From Glandiceps talaboti (taxonomy: Eukaryota > Hemichordata > Enteropneusta > Spengelidae), in assembly GCF_964340395.1 (NCBI RefSeq), contig NC_135551.1:16033003-16097002 (forward strand): DNA of 64,000 nucleotides, written 5' to 3'. Shown here in pieces: positions 27,523 through 54,035 of the stretch. Every line of letters starts with the position of its first letter. Position 1 is the first letter of the stretch. The position numbers and the translations under genes were made by a program. The notes beneath the pieces were generated by a model. That model saw nothing but the letters and a program-made list of their open reading frames with translations. It did no database searches and was not told the DNA's origin.

Positions 27523-27915
27523 CTACTTAATCGTCTATAGTCCACATATCTCTGATCACTAGATTGTTATACATGAACCTAAAATCTTACATTAATAACA
27601 ATGTGTTTTAGAACAGTCTAGAAAATACTAGTGTATAATGTGAGTAGTGTGAACAAACCGACAAGAGTTTAACATCTCTGTATATATATTTATCACAACA
27701 CCCAAAGTATGGAGATATAACTATACTTTGCACTACTGAGTTATCAGATAATTCTATGTAGATAAATACAATTCCATCTTTTTAATTGCAAAGTTATTCA
27801 TTTACATAACTAAATATAGGAGCCTTTCACAAGCTAATGTGCTTTCATGAACTTTTTTAAATAAGAAATATTTGGATGGGTCAACAAACTTTAACGAGGT
27901 CAGTACTTCACCCCC
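27395..27915. repeat. Duplicated non-coding block, copy B
   Basis: Counterpart of 22020-22600. A (GT)n microsatellite (about 27487-27522) has been inserted or has expanded within it relative to copy A. Confidence 0.75.
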
Positions 27916-28300
27916 ATCCCAACCCATGAAAATGTTTGTGTAGAATTGTTTGCATGTTTACGTACCTGACCGGTGATTATGTAGCTGTCGTTTCTACTGA
28001 TGAGTGCAGCTGATCTGACTATCGCTTAGTGTGTTAAAGGTTGATAGACATCTACCGTAGTGACGACACAATGCCGACTAGATGCAATGAGTACAATGTA
28101 CCTGATAAACTTTGTAATTTGTATTATATATCACAGCATCATATTCTGTGACATACTAAAATTATACATTTGCTGTTCATTTCTGATGAAATAAGAGTTA
28201 TCTATGAAATTAATGTTTCCTTAGGGTGCTGGTATATTTATACCACGGTAACCCACAGAGAATCATGTATAACCCTATTAATACAATTTATTATGAATTG
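27905..28300. repeat. Tandem duplication, copy 2
   Basis: Second copy of 26868-27215. It carries about 75-80 extra bases near 27970-28045, between 'acgtacctga' and 'ttgatagacatctacc'. Confidence 0.85.
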
Positions 28301-28394
28301 CATACTGTCAGAACCAATCTTGGTGATTTTGAAATATAATCCCTCATCGTAACTGCAGGTTGATGATGTTTGCAAATAATTCAAAGTAATTCCG

Positions 28395-28482
28395 ACCATA
28401 TTACTATACTGTGACGTCAAAGTATAGTAGTAATATGACATATGTATGGATTTCTTTTTACTGTACTTTGACGTCACACCCT
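28395..28482. repeat. Palindrome with two CRE-type sequences
   Basis: 'catattactatact' and 'agtatagtagtaatatg' flank GTGACGTCAA, forming an imperfect hairpin. A second TTGACGTCAC follows 50 bases later in opposite orientation, so tgtgacgtcaaagta (28409-28423) is an exact inverted match to tactttgacgtcaca. It could be a very small transposon or a regulatory pair. Confidence 0.5.
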
Positions 28483-31400
28483 GGGAATATGATGGTCTAT
28501 TTATCTTAGCAAAGTTAGTAATACACGTCCACAAAATCACAACAATTGTAATGAGAAATGTTTCCAAATTGCCTAAAGTTTTCTAACTTCAAATTAAAGT
28601 TGTTTGTTTTGTTTTGCAGGCTATGTTTTCGTTGCCCGTGTACTCGAGAGAAATTGGAGTTAGTGTAAACACACAAACTTGTCGTGGTCAGCCAGATTGC
28701 CCTATTCCGGAATAGAAGCACTTTGTTGTTATTTTGACACCCGGGGACCTTTTAATCGACAAGTTGAAATTACCTTAAGCCCAAACGCTATACTTGCTAT
28801 TGTTACAAATCGATTGAATAGTTGCACATAGCATCTCGTTAACAAATGCGCTTTTAATTAATGAAGCAATGCCTAAATAAAACTTGTAACAATTGTGTGA
28901 CGTGTGAAAATTGGTTTATTCCTTTATTGGTGTCACTTTGGGCTCCTATTCATCCCTCGACGTCACAATTAGTGATTGACAACATTGATTATTAACTAAG
29001 TGAAATGGACATCTCAAAGGGCATGACAAATTCTAGCCTTTCAAAGAGGAGATAACGGACCTCAATGTGATTGTTAATTGGATGGGCTAAAATCCGCTAA
29101 GACCGGGGACCGGGACCAAAGAAATAAACTCGTCTGGAAATAGCGCATTCAGGGTGCTATGAACACCGTTGTTATGTGCAACCCCGTGAACTTTTTAATT
29201 CTCACTTTAACTAAACTATTCTATTCTAAGAGTGTTGGCTATGTAAATGTCAAATAAACAATGGCTACCACCCACAAGATGTGTTAATTTCTGAATTAGA
29301 ATTGTTATAGCGGTTCCACCTGCGTTACCGAGATACTCCCGAGTAGCAAGTTGATTACACGTACGTTACTTGCAACATTACCACAGTGTCTGTAAATTAA
29401 TTCAAAAAGTAATACTTTTCAATTGGCTATATTGCTTCTTTTTTACTTTCTGTATTAAAGAAAAGACAAAGAATTGTCCAGGAAGGGATTACCTTTTTCA
29501 CGGCTGATCGTGATATTTACAAAACATGTTCCGAGAGACAACAAAAGTATAAATTAAAAGAAGAACTGAGACCAAAAGTTGAGACGTAAATGTATGTAAC
29601 ATAAGAAGTTCAACCCTGATGACGATGCAAGTTTTGTTTACTTTCTTTGTTTGGTTTTTAAACAACAAAATATGATAGGCTTAAGGGTGGCAACTATATA
29701 TCTCACAATCACTATGTTAAGTATAAACATACATGTACTTCCAGCACTGAAACATAAATATCAAAAAACGGAAAAAGGGGGGAAAGTTAGAAAAGTACTA
29801 AAGAGATGTTCAGTGTTGAAAACTATGTCAAGATTTTTGTTTTTTTGTATGTTTACAAAAAAAAATAATGATACCACTGTTACTAAAAATAACCAATCGT
29901 GACCGATCATAGCAGACGATTAATTAGCATATTAAGTATGGAGCGAAACAAAAAGTGAAATAAACAATAATAACAACGGAAAAAGGGAGAATAATGGAAT
30001 GTGTTAGCTCCGATTGCTATGCTAACTTTTACATGTCTTAGTATGCTACGATTCCGAATAAATCCCTCGTAGACAATTTGGAACTATTTTGAATTTTGAA
30101 AGTGACTGATTGACGAAAATATGAAAAAAAAAGGGGTCTGATTAAAAGCGACTTTTGTTGAACGAAATACGTGGAGAACTTAGAATTGTGTGATCGCAAG
30201 ACAGGTCCGAGATATAAATTGCAATGTAGAACTTGAGGACTGTTCAATATGTTTGTGGTCTGTACATGTGTGTTAGAACTACTAACAGTAACTCGGAAAT
30301 CTTACGTTACATTCGTTGCAATGTTTTGGAGAGTGTCCGACGTGGAAGCAATTGATTAGCTGCTAGATACGATTATGTCTTTAGCGACATATTTCTATAA
30401 ATGAAATAAATGGTGTATAATTCGTTGTACAAAGCGTCGTCGAGTATAAATTGACGGTAACAATTTGAGAGATATGCTGGCACACATACTTTCGATGGAT
30501 GCCAAGGTCCCGCCGACACTACTCACATTAGTATGGTCAAATACACAAACTCAAATGTTCTGATTTTGTATTTCAATTGTAATCTCTTTTAAAGCAAGAT
30601 TTTAATATCATTAGTAATACAAGACTTCCCTTTATCACCTTGGTCTAAAATAGAGTCGAAACGTGACAACAAATTGCTGCAGACGACGACTTTGTACCCG
30701 TTTGGGGCAGAAACGTGTATGTCCCCAATTTACATAGACCGGACAGAGTAGAAGCCAACACCAGAACTGTCTTCCACTCTTCGGAACAAAACTTTGCAAA
30801 ATCGACTACATTAACTAATCAGAAAATATTTACGGGTATTCGAGACATTTTACAAGTGTCAAGTATATGGATTAATAACTGCACTAAGAAATAAATGGGG
30901 AACCAAATAAGCAAGGGTGGGGGGTGGGGGTGTCCACAGACACCCATATGAGAAAATCAACGTTTTCTAGTTACACGAGGATATATACAATTTATTAAAC
31001 CAATGTTTGGGTTTACTAGCACAATTCTGAAGCAAACGAGTTTTTAAAATGTAATAAAATATGATACTAAATGCACAATTACGCATGTCATATTGAGTGA
31101 ATTTGAATTCGACTCCGGTAGATCTCGGGAAGTTTTCGTTTACTGTATATGTTGTAGTGAACAGCGTGATAACATTTCAAAATGGCGCCGCTGTGTACCA
31201 AGGACTTGATTCGAACATGATCGTATATCAATTACAGTAATTGTTTATATAATTTTATAAATGGAGCCATGTCGCTTTATATAATATTATCAGCACGCGC
31301 CATATAAATTGAGAGATATCAAGTTTAAATAACACAGGTGAACACCATCGAAATCAGATATATTCTTTTGTGAGTTTGTCGGTTTTTTTTTTAGAAATAT

Positions 31401-34400
31401 GAAAAACCTTAAAGTATGCGAAGAAATGATTGCTTATGATTAACCGAAGACTGCAAAAATATGAACGGGGATTAAAATCCCTCACTATCTCCCCACCCCA
31501 CGTATGTCTGTTCTGTGATATTGAACACTGGTGGGGAAAGCCAGGAAATGAACAATATATTGTCAATTTCATGTATAATTCAAGTAATGAGACACGAAAC
31601 ATACCAACGATTTCACAAATCTTGAATACACACGACGTACTTAAATGATTTTCTTTCATTTTCCCTGAAGAGCAATACTCGATCGTTGTAGACAAACAAG
31701 AATGACTCACGGTGAAACAGGTATGCTAGAATTCAGGAGAGCGATGAATCAGTGTTTTGGCGTTATCCGAGAAACTAGTACCGAAAATTTGATGCAGTAA
31801 GATTGTGAGAAGCCCCGGGGTTATAATAATTGAGATTCGGAGACCAGAACCTAAGGAGCACACACACACATCTCAGGCAAATAGTCCGACAAAATTTTGA
31901 TTCGTAATCGGAATAAAATGTGATATTTGAACTTGATGTCATCGTAACTGTATTAATAATAGATAACTTCCAACTCAGATGGAACTTCAAGTTTAATATA
32001 TTAACCACACTTTGGATATCAAAAACGGGGGAAGTAAGACGTTGTGTTGGAGAATTGAAACACAAGAAAAGGAGGGGTCGATAATGCCACACTTAGCGGA
32101 CTTCATATAAAAAAAACTACAAATAATTGCTCCACTTTGTATCATTGTTCACACACATTGTACGTTAAAATCACGCTAATCATGTTTTGTACGTGACAAG
32201 TCAGAAACGAATAAACTATATGTCTGGTACTTTTTCCGCAGTAGTACACTATTAAAACACATCGCACAATTTTGTAGATATTCTCATAAACTACAATCTG
32301 ACTCCATCTCTGAATAAACGTTGTATTACTCCATCACTATTAATCACACCTAAAAATCATAAAATTACTGATCATCGATCCATTTTGTCTTTTATAAATA
32401 ATTTTATTAAGATTATAAATAATGTAACAATCAGAAGAAAAAAATATGATTTGATCGTCTGGTGGCGATTAAAACTAATGTCCCTACTATATGCAGGTCC
32501 ACGTTTTAACTGTTCCGTTGGACATAGCAGGGACGTATGTCTGTGTTGTATAATAGTGGCACTCGGGTTTTAGGAGCTATCGATGATGTACGAGGTTGTC
32601 ACCTTTTAAAAAAGGGATTATTATGTGGTTTTTACAGACAATAATCTAGATCCAGGTAAATGGCTACAAACCGTTATTTTTAATAGTGTTTTCAACAGAC
32701 GCAACGTATACATACTTTGGTATGTGAGAACCACGTGCTTTTTTTGTTTTTTCACAGAAAGAGAGTAACACATAGCAATGTTATTTTGTATTCAAAATAA
32801 CCCCATAATGTTTGCTCATTTCTGGCCAGTTTGACCATTTTTTCATTTTATTTAATACAGGGTGTCATAGCAACTTGATCGTATAGAATTAAAGAGATTG
32901 GGTTTTACAATTGATATGGTTATCAAACAATAGAATTTCACAGTCAGTGTTCCACGGTGGAAGACTGATTGGCTTGCTTCAAAATGACAACAACCCTGGC
33001 CGATTTAAATTTCAAAAACCCAAAGCTACTGTACCGTAAACAGAATGTATGAATTTAAATGGAATTAATAAGTTTAATTTAAAGACCTAGGATTCAATCC
33101 CACGTTTCTGAATCACTGACTAGATTCATAGGATGATTCTGTTGTTCTAGGCTAACTATATTCTATAGCTAGCTCCCCCGGACAATTGTTTTCCCCGCTT
33201 TAATTCTAATCATTATTTGAACCGGAGCTTTAAAGGCCAGTGTTTCAATCCCTGGTTCTCGCATTAGTGCTGTGTTATCATTAGAGCCATAGGGATTACA
33301 TAGGGATGTACTCATGTTCTGGATAAGATTTTGTGACTTTTGTGATTTTGGTTTCCCCACCCAAAACTCTTAATCCTAATCCGTGTAGCGCCATTAAACA
33401 GAAAACTGTAAACGGAAACCAGAACAGATAGAACACTTGAAATCAACGAAACGGCGTAAACACACTCAAAAAAATGTCTGTAACATCGAAATTATGCAAT
33501 TACCGACCAAATGATTCAAATATTTTTTTTTAAAAAACAGAACTTATTCATATGCGATGAAAGAATTCGACGATCACACCCTTGGCAGATGTTCAGAGAC
33601 ACCAGAAGACATTGCACGTGGACATCGAACTTGTAGTTCAATATTTACTCCAAGTTGATTCACCTTCAAGCCAATCAATCGGGTGAACACATGTCCATTT
33701 CAAGGATATGTGTAGATTCGATGTGTCTATTGAAGGTTGAAATAGATTACCCCCATCTTATGCATATCACATACAGTATTAGTAGCTATATGTGTTATAT
33801 TTATATAAAGACGCGAAACCCGGATCACGATTTTAACATTGAAGTCAGACTTTGAGATTGTGTCTGTTCTCTTTGTCCTTATCTTTACTTATGAAAATTG
33901 TGTCTATTTATTAGGTTCTCCTGATTCAAATATGTAGATTTCTGGTATCGGTTATGTCAGTTTCCTTTTTATGCATTGGAAATAGACCACCAAACAAGGT
34001 CTGAGATATAAGCATTAGCGTTCTCCATGGTTTACAATGTACTAGTACCTCTAAGGATATAATCGCCATGTTTGTAGTCTATGTACACCCGCTGTGCATA
34101 TATTATTAGATTAAATAAAAAACTTGTTAAGATTCTGTCTTTGGGTTACCTTCTGTGTTGCTGTGTGGGAAAAGAGGGTGAAACAAGTTTGACTTTTTGA
34201 AATATGATGTATGCGTTGCAATTTATAGTCTGTCTGGCTTTCGTTTGTTTCTCTATCACGGTGTTCTACATTACTTTGCTGCTACAGGTGTTCGTACTGT
34301 AACGATGCGTGTCGTAATTGACAGAGTCTCGGGGATTGACGACATGTTCTCCCGGGAGCGACGACTTAAAGCAATCATTATTGCACAACCAACTCAGCAT

Positions 34401-35750
34401 GGATTTTGAACGCTAGATTAAGCAAAGAAAACCATCTCTGATAGAAGTCAACAATGCATAGACAACAAAGTTTACCCGTTCCACCTCCTTTGAAGCTAAC
34501 TGTAATAACATTGACAGGTTTTGTAGTCTCAAGACGTGACATCTGTCACGGAACACGGACACTGATGACTATCAGGCAATTTCAAACCAAAATCTTTTGA
34601 ACAAAAATGCTTGTTTTTCTGTAACTTTTTTTTCGCATTTTAACTTTATTTTCGACCAAAATCAAAGAAATAAGTTCGTTTAATTACTTCCCGCCAAAAA
34701 TTAGATTGAAAATGATTCATTTTACAAAAATGAGGAAAAAAATGTTTTCACATTTCTGCCGAACATGTGTAGTGCGGAGAGGTTAAAGGTCTCCATATTG
34801 TGACGACCAAACAAAGCAATCCCGGGCTGAAAAAGGCGGCGGGACGATGCGCATGTCCACATGGGATTCTTCTATTGAAAAAAACGTTGTCTTTGTGAAA
34901 CAGTTGCAGAAAGTTCATTTAAAGCCAAGTGTTGCATTATTTTTCACTTTTTTGTTGAAATTCTACACCAGTTGGGTAAATACGTACCTTGTTCTAGTTC
35001 CCATTGCTATTATTGGGTGGTCAGATGTAAACTGCCATTATTCGATGGTATGGTCACCAGAGTTTACGAAAATGACGATCGGATGTCAGTCGAACGCGTA
35101 ATTTTGTACCTTCGTAAAATCAAACGTGTCAGTCTTTCCTCACGTCGCTATTCCCACTTTTATAATTTATGTTTCATATTTTAGGTTTTTGGAGAGAAAA
35201 ATTCTGTGTGTGCATATCGAAAATGGGTTTGCGAATATCAAGTTACAAATACTTCTATAAAAATACGAGCAGTTGTAAGGAGGGAGGGGTCGTCTCCTTT
35301 TTACCGTAACATTCCAAAATTTTGAAACAAAAAGTGAAGAAATACATAGTAAATGAACCAAATTTAGACTTATTTTGCATAAAATGTATAAAAATGTACA
35401 TTTTGGATGCCTTTGAACCAAAATAATCTAGAACTTCGTTTTAAATGTCAGTAAAAGTAACGATGGAAGTTTTGAAGTGTTCTAGACGTCCGTCGTCAAA
35501 GTGACAAGGTTTTGTGATAGGGTCATAGGAATTCCTGGTGTGCAGTCTGAATTTTTGCGACCATCTTTTAGTAATCATCGATGCTAGAATTGAAAACAGT
35601 TGATGACAAGAGGACGTATCAGATTTGTATTTCTCTTGTCATCAATTCCTTCATTCTGTACAAGACTGCATTCTACACTATTGCAAAGGGCACTATGGTG
35701 AAAGTTGGATTTATTACAGTGGAAAGACTTTACGATTTGAAGTGTCAATT
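28483..35750. other. Gene-poor DNA, nothing recognised
   Basis: About 7.3 kb without a domain-bearing frame, paired splice sites, terminal repeats or long microsatellites. Open frames up to 118 codons occur but look random. The 34.8-35.1 kb stretch has more CpG and GC than its surroundings, and an unrecognised promoter or exon there cannot be excluded. Confidence 0.4.
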
Positions 35751-35754
35751 GTTC

Positions 35755-36223
<469 letters not shown>

Positions 36224-36354
36224 TAAAAAAGGATATATACTACTTACATGACTTGTGTATACATATACTTATATGTGACGATATTCATTGAAACACACAC
36301 AGGCACACATTATATATAAAGACACGCGAAAAAATCCCACAAACACATACACAT

Positions 36355-36540
36355 ACTTACATACATACACACATACATACATACATACATACATACATAC
36401 ATACATACATACATACATACATACATACATACATACATACATACATACATACAGAGACAGAGACAGACAGAGACAGACAGAGGGAGAGGGGGGGAACACA
36501 CAGAGAAAGAGAGAGGGAGAGACACAGACAGACAGACAGA
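36355..36540. repeat. (CATA)n followed by (GACA)n microsatellite
   Basis: CATA tract to about 36452, then GACA and GAGA-rich sequence. Confidence 0.97.
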
Positions 36541-36951
36541 GGGAGATTCGAATGATGGAAATCATGTTATTTACAAGTTTATCTAGAGAACGAGAGAAAT
36601 GTGAAAAAGAGGAGAAAATACCGACTAAATTAATGATTTGTTTTGTCTTCTTCACAACAATCTAATAAAATCAAGAATTCGTTTTTATCGTAGTTTTGCA
36701 AGTGATGACGTCTTCGTACAAATGTAGACTGAGATTCGTTGTCAGGACTTCGTTCAATTCTGTAGAAACATCTGACCTAAAGTAAATATTACACAGTGAA
36801 CGTATTACTGTACAAACTCAGTCGCGTTTTCAAGAAACAGTTTTTTTACATTTATGAATAGATCTATACACGTATGTGTTCCTTATTGTAAGGTTACATT
36901 GAACACAACAAAGTTTAAAGTAACAAGTGTTTGTTAATATTTATGAAGACA

Positions 36952-39480
<2,529 letters not shown>

Positions 39481-39507
39481 TTTGCCTAGTCATCATTCGT
39501 AGTAGCA

Positions 39508-39905
39508 TATGACAAAATGTTCAAAGAACACAACATCCGTCCTTTACAAGAACGAAGAAGACATTTAAAACTTCCACTCAAACTCTTGTTCAAAGTAGCT
39601 GACTGCCTGATATCGGCTACACATCATGACAAAGCATATCTCATACCACAAAGATCAAATCGAACAATCAAAAGCAAATAAACCGCGAACTTTGCAGATT
39701 ACCAACAGAGTAACTCTATGGAAAAGTACACAACGCCGCGGAATACCCCTTTCCTCAGGCTCATGTACAGACATTTACACGAAGTCACTCTTTCCAAGAA
39801 CAAACTAGACAATAATTTCATTACATCTGGATCGGTGGGTGCTGCGGCATCGATAGAAGTAATTCGCCCGCCATCCTCTTCCGTTGATTCTATACCAGAG
39901 ATGTG
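39508..39905 (+). pseudogene. Possible LINE (CR1/L2-like) 3' end of reverse transcriptase ORF, broken
   Basis: The frame from 39517 reads LQERRRHLKLPLKLLFKVAD, then HHDKAYLIPQRSNRTIKSK. This resembles the C-terminal part of CR1/L2-type LINE proteins, where 'L-x-x-RR' is followed by a 'Y..K...' helix and a loop. In another frame, DIYTKSLFPRTN near 39770-39808 matches the terminal 'Y-x-x-SFFPRTI' motif, followed in a third frame by LDNNFITSGSV. Three frames are needed, so it is inactive. No RT catalytic core was found upstream. Confidence 0.4.
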
Positions 39906-40254
39906 ACGTATACTGATGAATTTAGGAATGTTCAACAGGACAAATTCACTTTTTTGTATTGTATTGACAACATAGTTGGCGTTCAACTTGAAAGTGACAA
40001 CAACCACAACTATAACAGTTGTGAAGTTATCTTAAAGTATAGTTCATTTATTTCTTTACTGATATATTCTGGCACTGATGGACTTAACAACGCAACTTAC
40101 TGTCAGACATATTGGGAACGTGTGGTTCAAATTCAGGTGAACATGGCTCCTATGCACCATTCCCAGAGTGTCCGTTTGCTTGGAATCGTCTCGGCCCTAC
40201 TATTATAAACTCCACAGTGCTGTGACCTTTCACAATTAACGTGTCTACAGATTT

Positions 40255-40262
<8 letters not shown>
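39904..40262. repeat. Tandem segmental duplication, copy 1
   Basis: Highly similar to 40472-40808: 'gacgtatactgatgaa', 'ttaggaatgttcaacaggac', 'acatagttggcgttcaactt', 'gaacgtgtggttcaaattca', 'tcggccctactattataaa' and 'aattaacgtgtctacagatt'. Each copy ends in a (CAA)n tract. Confidence 0.9.
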
Positions 40263-40290
<28 letters not shown>

Positions 40291-40376
40291 GCAGCAGCAG
40301 CAACAACAACAACACGGACGATGACGACGACGACAACAACAACAACAAGAACAACAAGAACAACAACAACAACATT
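40258..40376. repeat. (CAA)n/(GAC)n microsatellite
   Basis: CAA/CAG/GAC trinucleotide tract that closes duplication copy 1. Confidence 0.97.
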
Positions 40377-40471
40377 ATTTTAGCAACCTAAAGATCTATA
40401 AAGGAAAGAAAATTCAATATTTAGTGAAGGAATGACTCGAAACATAGATATAGAAACAGATATACAATGTA

Positions 40472-40809
40472 TGACGTATACTGATGAATGATGAATTAAT
40501 TTAGGAATGTTCAACAGGACAAATTCACTTTTTTGTATTGTATTGACAACATAGTTGGCGTTCAACTTGAAAGTGACAAAAACCACAGCTATAACAATTG
40601 TGAAGTTATCTAAAAGTGTAGTTCATTTTTTTTACTGATATATTCTGGCACGCAACTTACTGTCAGACAGATTGGGAACGTGTGGTTCAAATTCAGGTAA
40701 ACATGACTCCACCTTTCCCAAAGTGTCAGTTTGTTTGGAATCGCCTCGGCCCTACTATTATAAAATCCACCGTGCTGTGACCTTTCACAATTAACGTGTC
40801 TACAGATTT

Positions 40810-40874
<65 letters not shown>

Positions 40875-40890
40875 AACAACAACAACAACA
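40472..40890. repeat. Tandem segmental duplication, copy 2, with (CAA)n(GAC)n
   Basis: Second copy, with small deletions relative to the first (for example, the 'ctgatggacttaacaa' stretch is missing), followed by CAA and ACG trinucleotide tracts at about 40809-40890. Confidence 0.9.
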
Positions 40891-40899
40891 TTTTAGCAA

Positions 40900-42195
40900 C
40901 CAAAAGATCTATAAAGGAAAAAAATCCAATATTTTGTGAATTAATGACTCGAAACATGGATATAGAAACAGTCTAAGGTGTAAAATGTACAGGTAATCTA
41001 TAAAATGAAACTTATCATCTTGATAACTCGTCTTAAATTACTTTTCCTACCATGGCTAATATTTCGAGACACTTTGCAAAGAAACATCACACCCCAAGAA
41101 AACATACAGCTATCGCAAATTTGAAAATTACAGAAAAATAGTGTACATGTACGTTGAACTATTGAGAATTGAGAGACTATTGTCGATGGGTCACCGCCGG
41201 GTTTTCTTGGTCAAGAATCATAGTTTTGGAAATCATGGTATGTTTTTTTAACACGGATACCAGTCTGTGTCATCTCAGTAATGTTATAAGGGAGATTAGG
41301 TTTCTAATAGTATTATCTCTCATAGTATAATCAATAATTTCGTCCATATCTAACGCTGTGGTCAGGACTAACACGTGGTGGGGGGGGGGGAGAAATTAGG
41401 AGGGGCGTGCAACAATGGGAGAGGGTTGAAAGGGGAGGATGCTAAAAATGTTGAAGCATTAAAGGGGGAGGGGGCAGTGGATTTGTATGTATAATGATGG
41501 AGATACATAAACAGATGATATAACTGAAGAGTAAAATTGAATCACTGAACAAAATAAAACTTCAGAAACCGTTGTTTACCTTACACAATTTGTTGTGGGT
41601 AGGGGTGGATGTACGAACAATTCTTGTTAGGGGCATATCAGTTTTTGTGAAGGGACAAAATTGACCAAAATAATTTCTCGCAGTGGCTCCCCTTACTGCA
41701 GTCTCAACACCGTGCCGCTGTACACTAGAAGTTGAGTTTTATCATTCAGTCATAGAGGGCGCTATTTGTTTGAAAGTTGGTTTGGCCACATATATGTATA
41801 GAGTTAGTTATCTGTGGTTTGACTTCCAACGTGTAACTACATTGACTAAAACTATTCAAAGACACGTGTGGAGGATTGGTCTAGGTAATCTTAATGGCCG
41901 TATATGAGTAAATCAAATTACAATATACATAACATATTAGTAGGTATGGATGTGTGAGGTGACGTCATACAGTAGCAGCTGTTTGAATATAATATTTACA
42001 TAAGATCTGTTTGCATGTACTCACTGACTAAACAACAAATCAATGCCAAACTCTATGATGACAGTCCAGTGCTGGAATCATAGACTGTAAATATAGGTAT
42101 GGATTTCACACTGATAGTCTTAACTACATGGTGACCAAAGGGTGGATTTTATGGACCAAGTGATCATTAGGCAAGTCACATAACTCATATTATTT
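40900..42195. other. Intergenic DNA, nothing recognised
   Basis: Contains G-rich strings at about 41380-41480 and a 'catagagggcgctatttg' sequence at 41751. No supported gene. Confidence 0.4.
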
Positions 42196-42270
42196 TTATG
42201 TATGTATGTATGTATGTATGTATGTCTGTCTGTCTGTATGTATGTATGTATGTATGTATGTATGTATGTA
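42196..42270. repeat. (GTAT)n/(GTCT)n microsatellite
   Basis: GTAT tetranucleotides with a short GTCT interruption. Confidence 0.97.
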
Positions 42271-42621
42271 TGTGTATTCATATGTGTTTACATGTCTCTA
42301 TGTTTGTAACAATGAGTGTGTGCATGCAGACATCTGTGATGTGGTGTGTCTGTTTTGGTAAGTATGAATATTCAAATCAGTACATATTTACAAATACTGC
42401 TGACTGTATATATTATACATGTAAATTGTGTGTATGTATTTGTGAAAGTAGTTCACTTATATGATACTTAAGTAATCTATTCTTGATCTTTGGTTATGAT
42501 GCTTTATAGTGCAAAACACACTTGTACAAATCACCAAAGACACTGACACACTGAAATGCAAATCAACTCACACCATTCAATTAATTAATTAATTAATTAA
42601 TTAATTAAATTAACAATGTGT

Positions 42622-42627
42622 TTTATT
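42622..42627 (-). terminator. Candidate poly(A) signal of MRPS15
   Basis: AATAAA on the minus strand, about 290 bases after the MRPS15 stop codon. It is next to an (ATTA)n run at 42578-42606. It is the only exact hexamer I noticed in that interval; there is no other support. Confidence 0.4.
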
Positions 42628-42908
42628 GATTGATATAACACATACATTTAAATGACTACATCACAAGGTGTCTACAAACCTTTCCTCTTAGATGAGTATT
42701 TCAAAAGCGTCCCTTCCTAAAGTTTGAAATTTGGAGGATGTAACTGAAATTTGTAGTCTCCTGAAACACCACCCCCCCCCCATACTTGATCAAATTGACG
42801 AGTCCACAATAAAACAAACAATAGGACCAGACCAAATGTGGAAAAAATAGGGTAGATCAAATGTCTGAATACAAAACAAACTCAAAAGTCAACGTTTTCA
42901 TTTAAACA

Positions 42909-52863
<9,955 letters not shown>

Positions 52864-53302
52864 TCTTCTTGAATTTGAGCAAATAAAGTAAAATTGTACC
52901 TAACACATGCTGAAGGTCACCTCGACTGACCTTATTTCTGTTTGTTTGCTACCAGTTTTCTCGGCTGCTGTAACGCCCTCTTCGTTCGTATTGAAAAGTC
53001 CTTTCGTTTAGGACACTAAAATCTGCCTGTATTACATAGGAGAAACAGATCCACACAGTTGGGTCGCCCTCACTTAAGTTTAAAAATAGTATAGAAACTT
53101 TCAGTTTGTTCTCAGAAACAATATTAAAACCACAGTATCGAGTAGATATGAAACATTTCTCTCGGTCTGCGACAAGTTGTCTTCCCCCCCCCCCCGAAAT
53201 CAAATGGTCTACCCCGTAGAGCTCATGATCACAGACCCGGGTCACAGACGCGATCTTGTTTGATGATACAACCACAATGCACCAATACGAAATGCACATA
53301 AT

Positions 53303-53520
53303 ACAGATTGCAAGACTGAATGAATTCAGTTCTTAGCTCTTTTCTTGGTACATTCTGTCTATGAAATCATATGAAGAAATGAACTAACTTTCCACTATGA
53401 AGACTACAAATATAGACATCAAAACATTGGCGCCATAGTTGCAGTGCATTTAAACGATTCATTTAATTTATTTAGACAAAATGTAGCAAGTCATTGCAAT
53501 CTTGTTATCTTGAAAGATCT
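53303..53520. mobile_element. MITE, family member 2 (TTGCTACATTT type)
   Basis: Left end 'agattgcaagactgaatga...tcttggtacattctgtcta' is matched in inverse by the right end 'tagacaaaatgtagcaagtcattgcaatcttg'. The interior 'aaacattggcgccat' resembles 'aaacattggtgcccaa' of the copy at 45959-46203. Lies upstream of MRPS15. Confidence 0.65.
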
Positions 53521-53805
53521 AGAGTCTTATTGACTTCCCTGACCTCAAGTTTTGGAGGGAAAAATTGTGTAAATATTATTCGAATGTGGCCGGAAGGGCG
53601 CCACTACAGTTGGTGTAATAATTAACTGGTATGCAAATAGAGGGAAATATTCAAACTTTCAGCGGTTTTCTCATGTTCTAGTCTCATTCAATAGTGTCCA
53701 GTACAGGGTACCACACGTACGTAGGCTGTACACAGTCATTGGATTATCTGCATCGTCAATTTCTTGTATCAACATGATATAGTTACTCCTTGGAGATTGT
53801 TATCG

Positions 53806-54035
53806 TATTTAGTTGTGTTCCATACATGGATTACTATTTTCAACGTTCCCCGGATTATTAACAACTAGCAATACATATCGGATTTAGTTATGTGCCATAC
53901 ATGGATTACTATTTTCAACGTTCCCCGGATTATTAACAACTAACAATACATATCGGATTTAGTTGTGTTCCATACATGGATTACTATTTTCAGCGTTCCC
54001 CGGATTATTAACAACTAACAATACATATCGGATTT
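53806..54035. repeat. 75-bp tandem repeat, three near-identical copies
   Basis: Units starting 'ccatacatggattactattt' at 53820, 53895 and 53970, almost identical to each other and so recent. A fourth, diverged unit lies at about 54190. Confidence 0.95.

Noticed and set aside
52949-53299. 116-codon minus-strand frame upstream of MRPS15
   Set aside because: No domain, contains a C/G homopolymer, and overlaps the MRPS15 promoter region.
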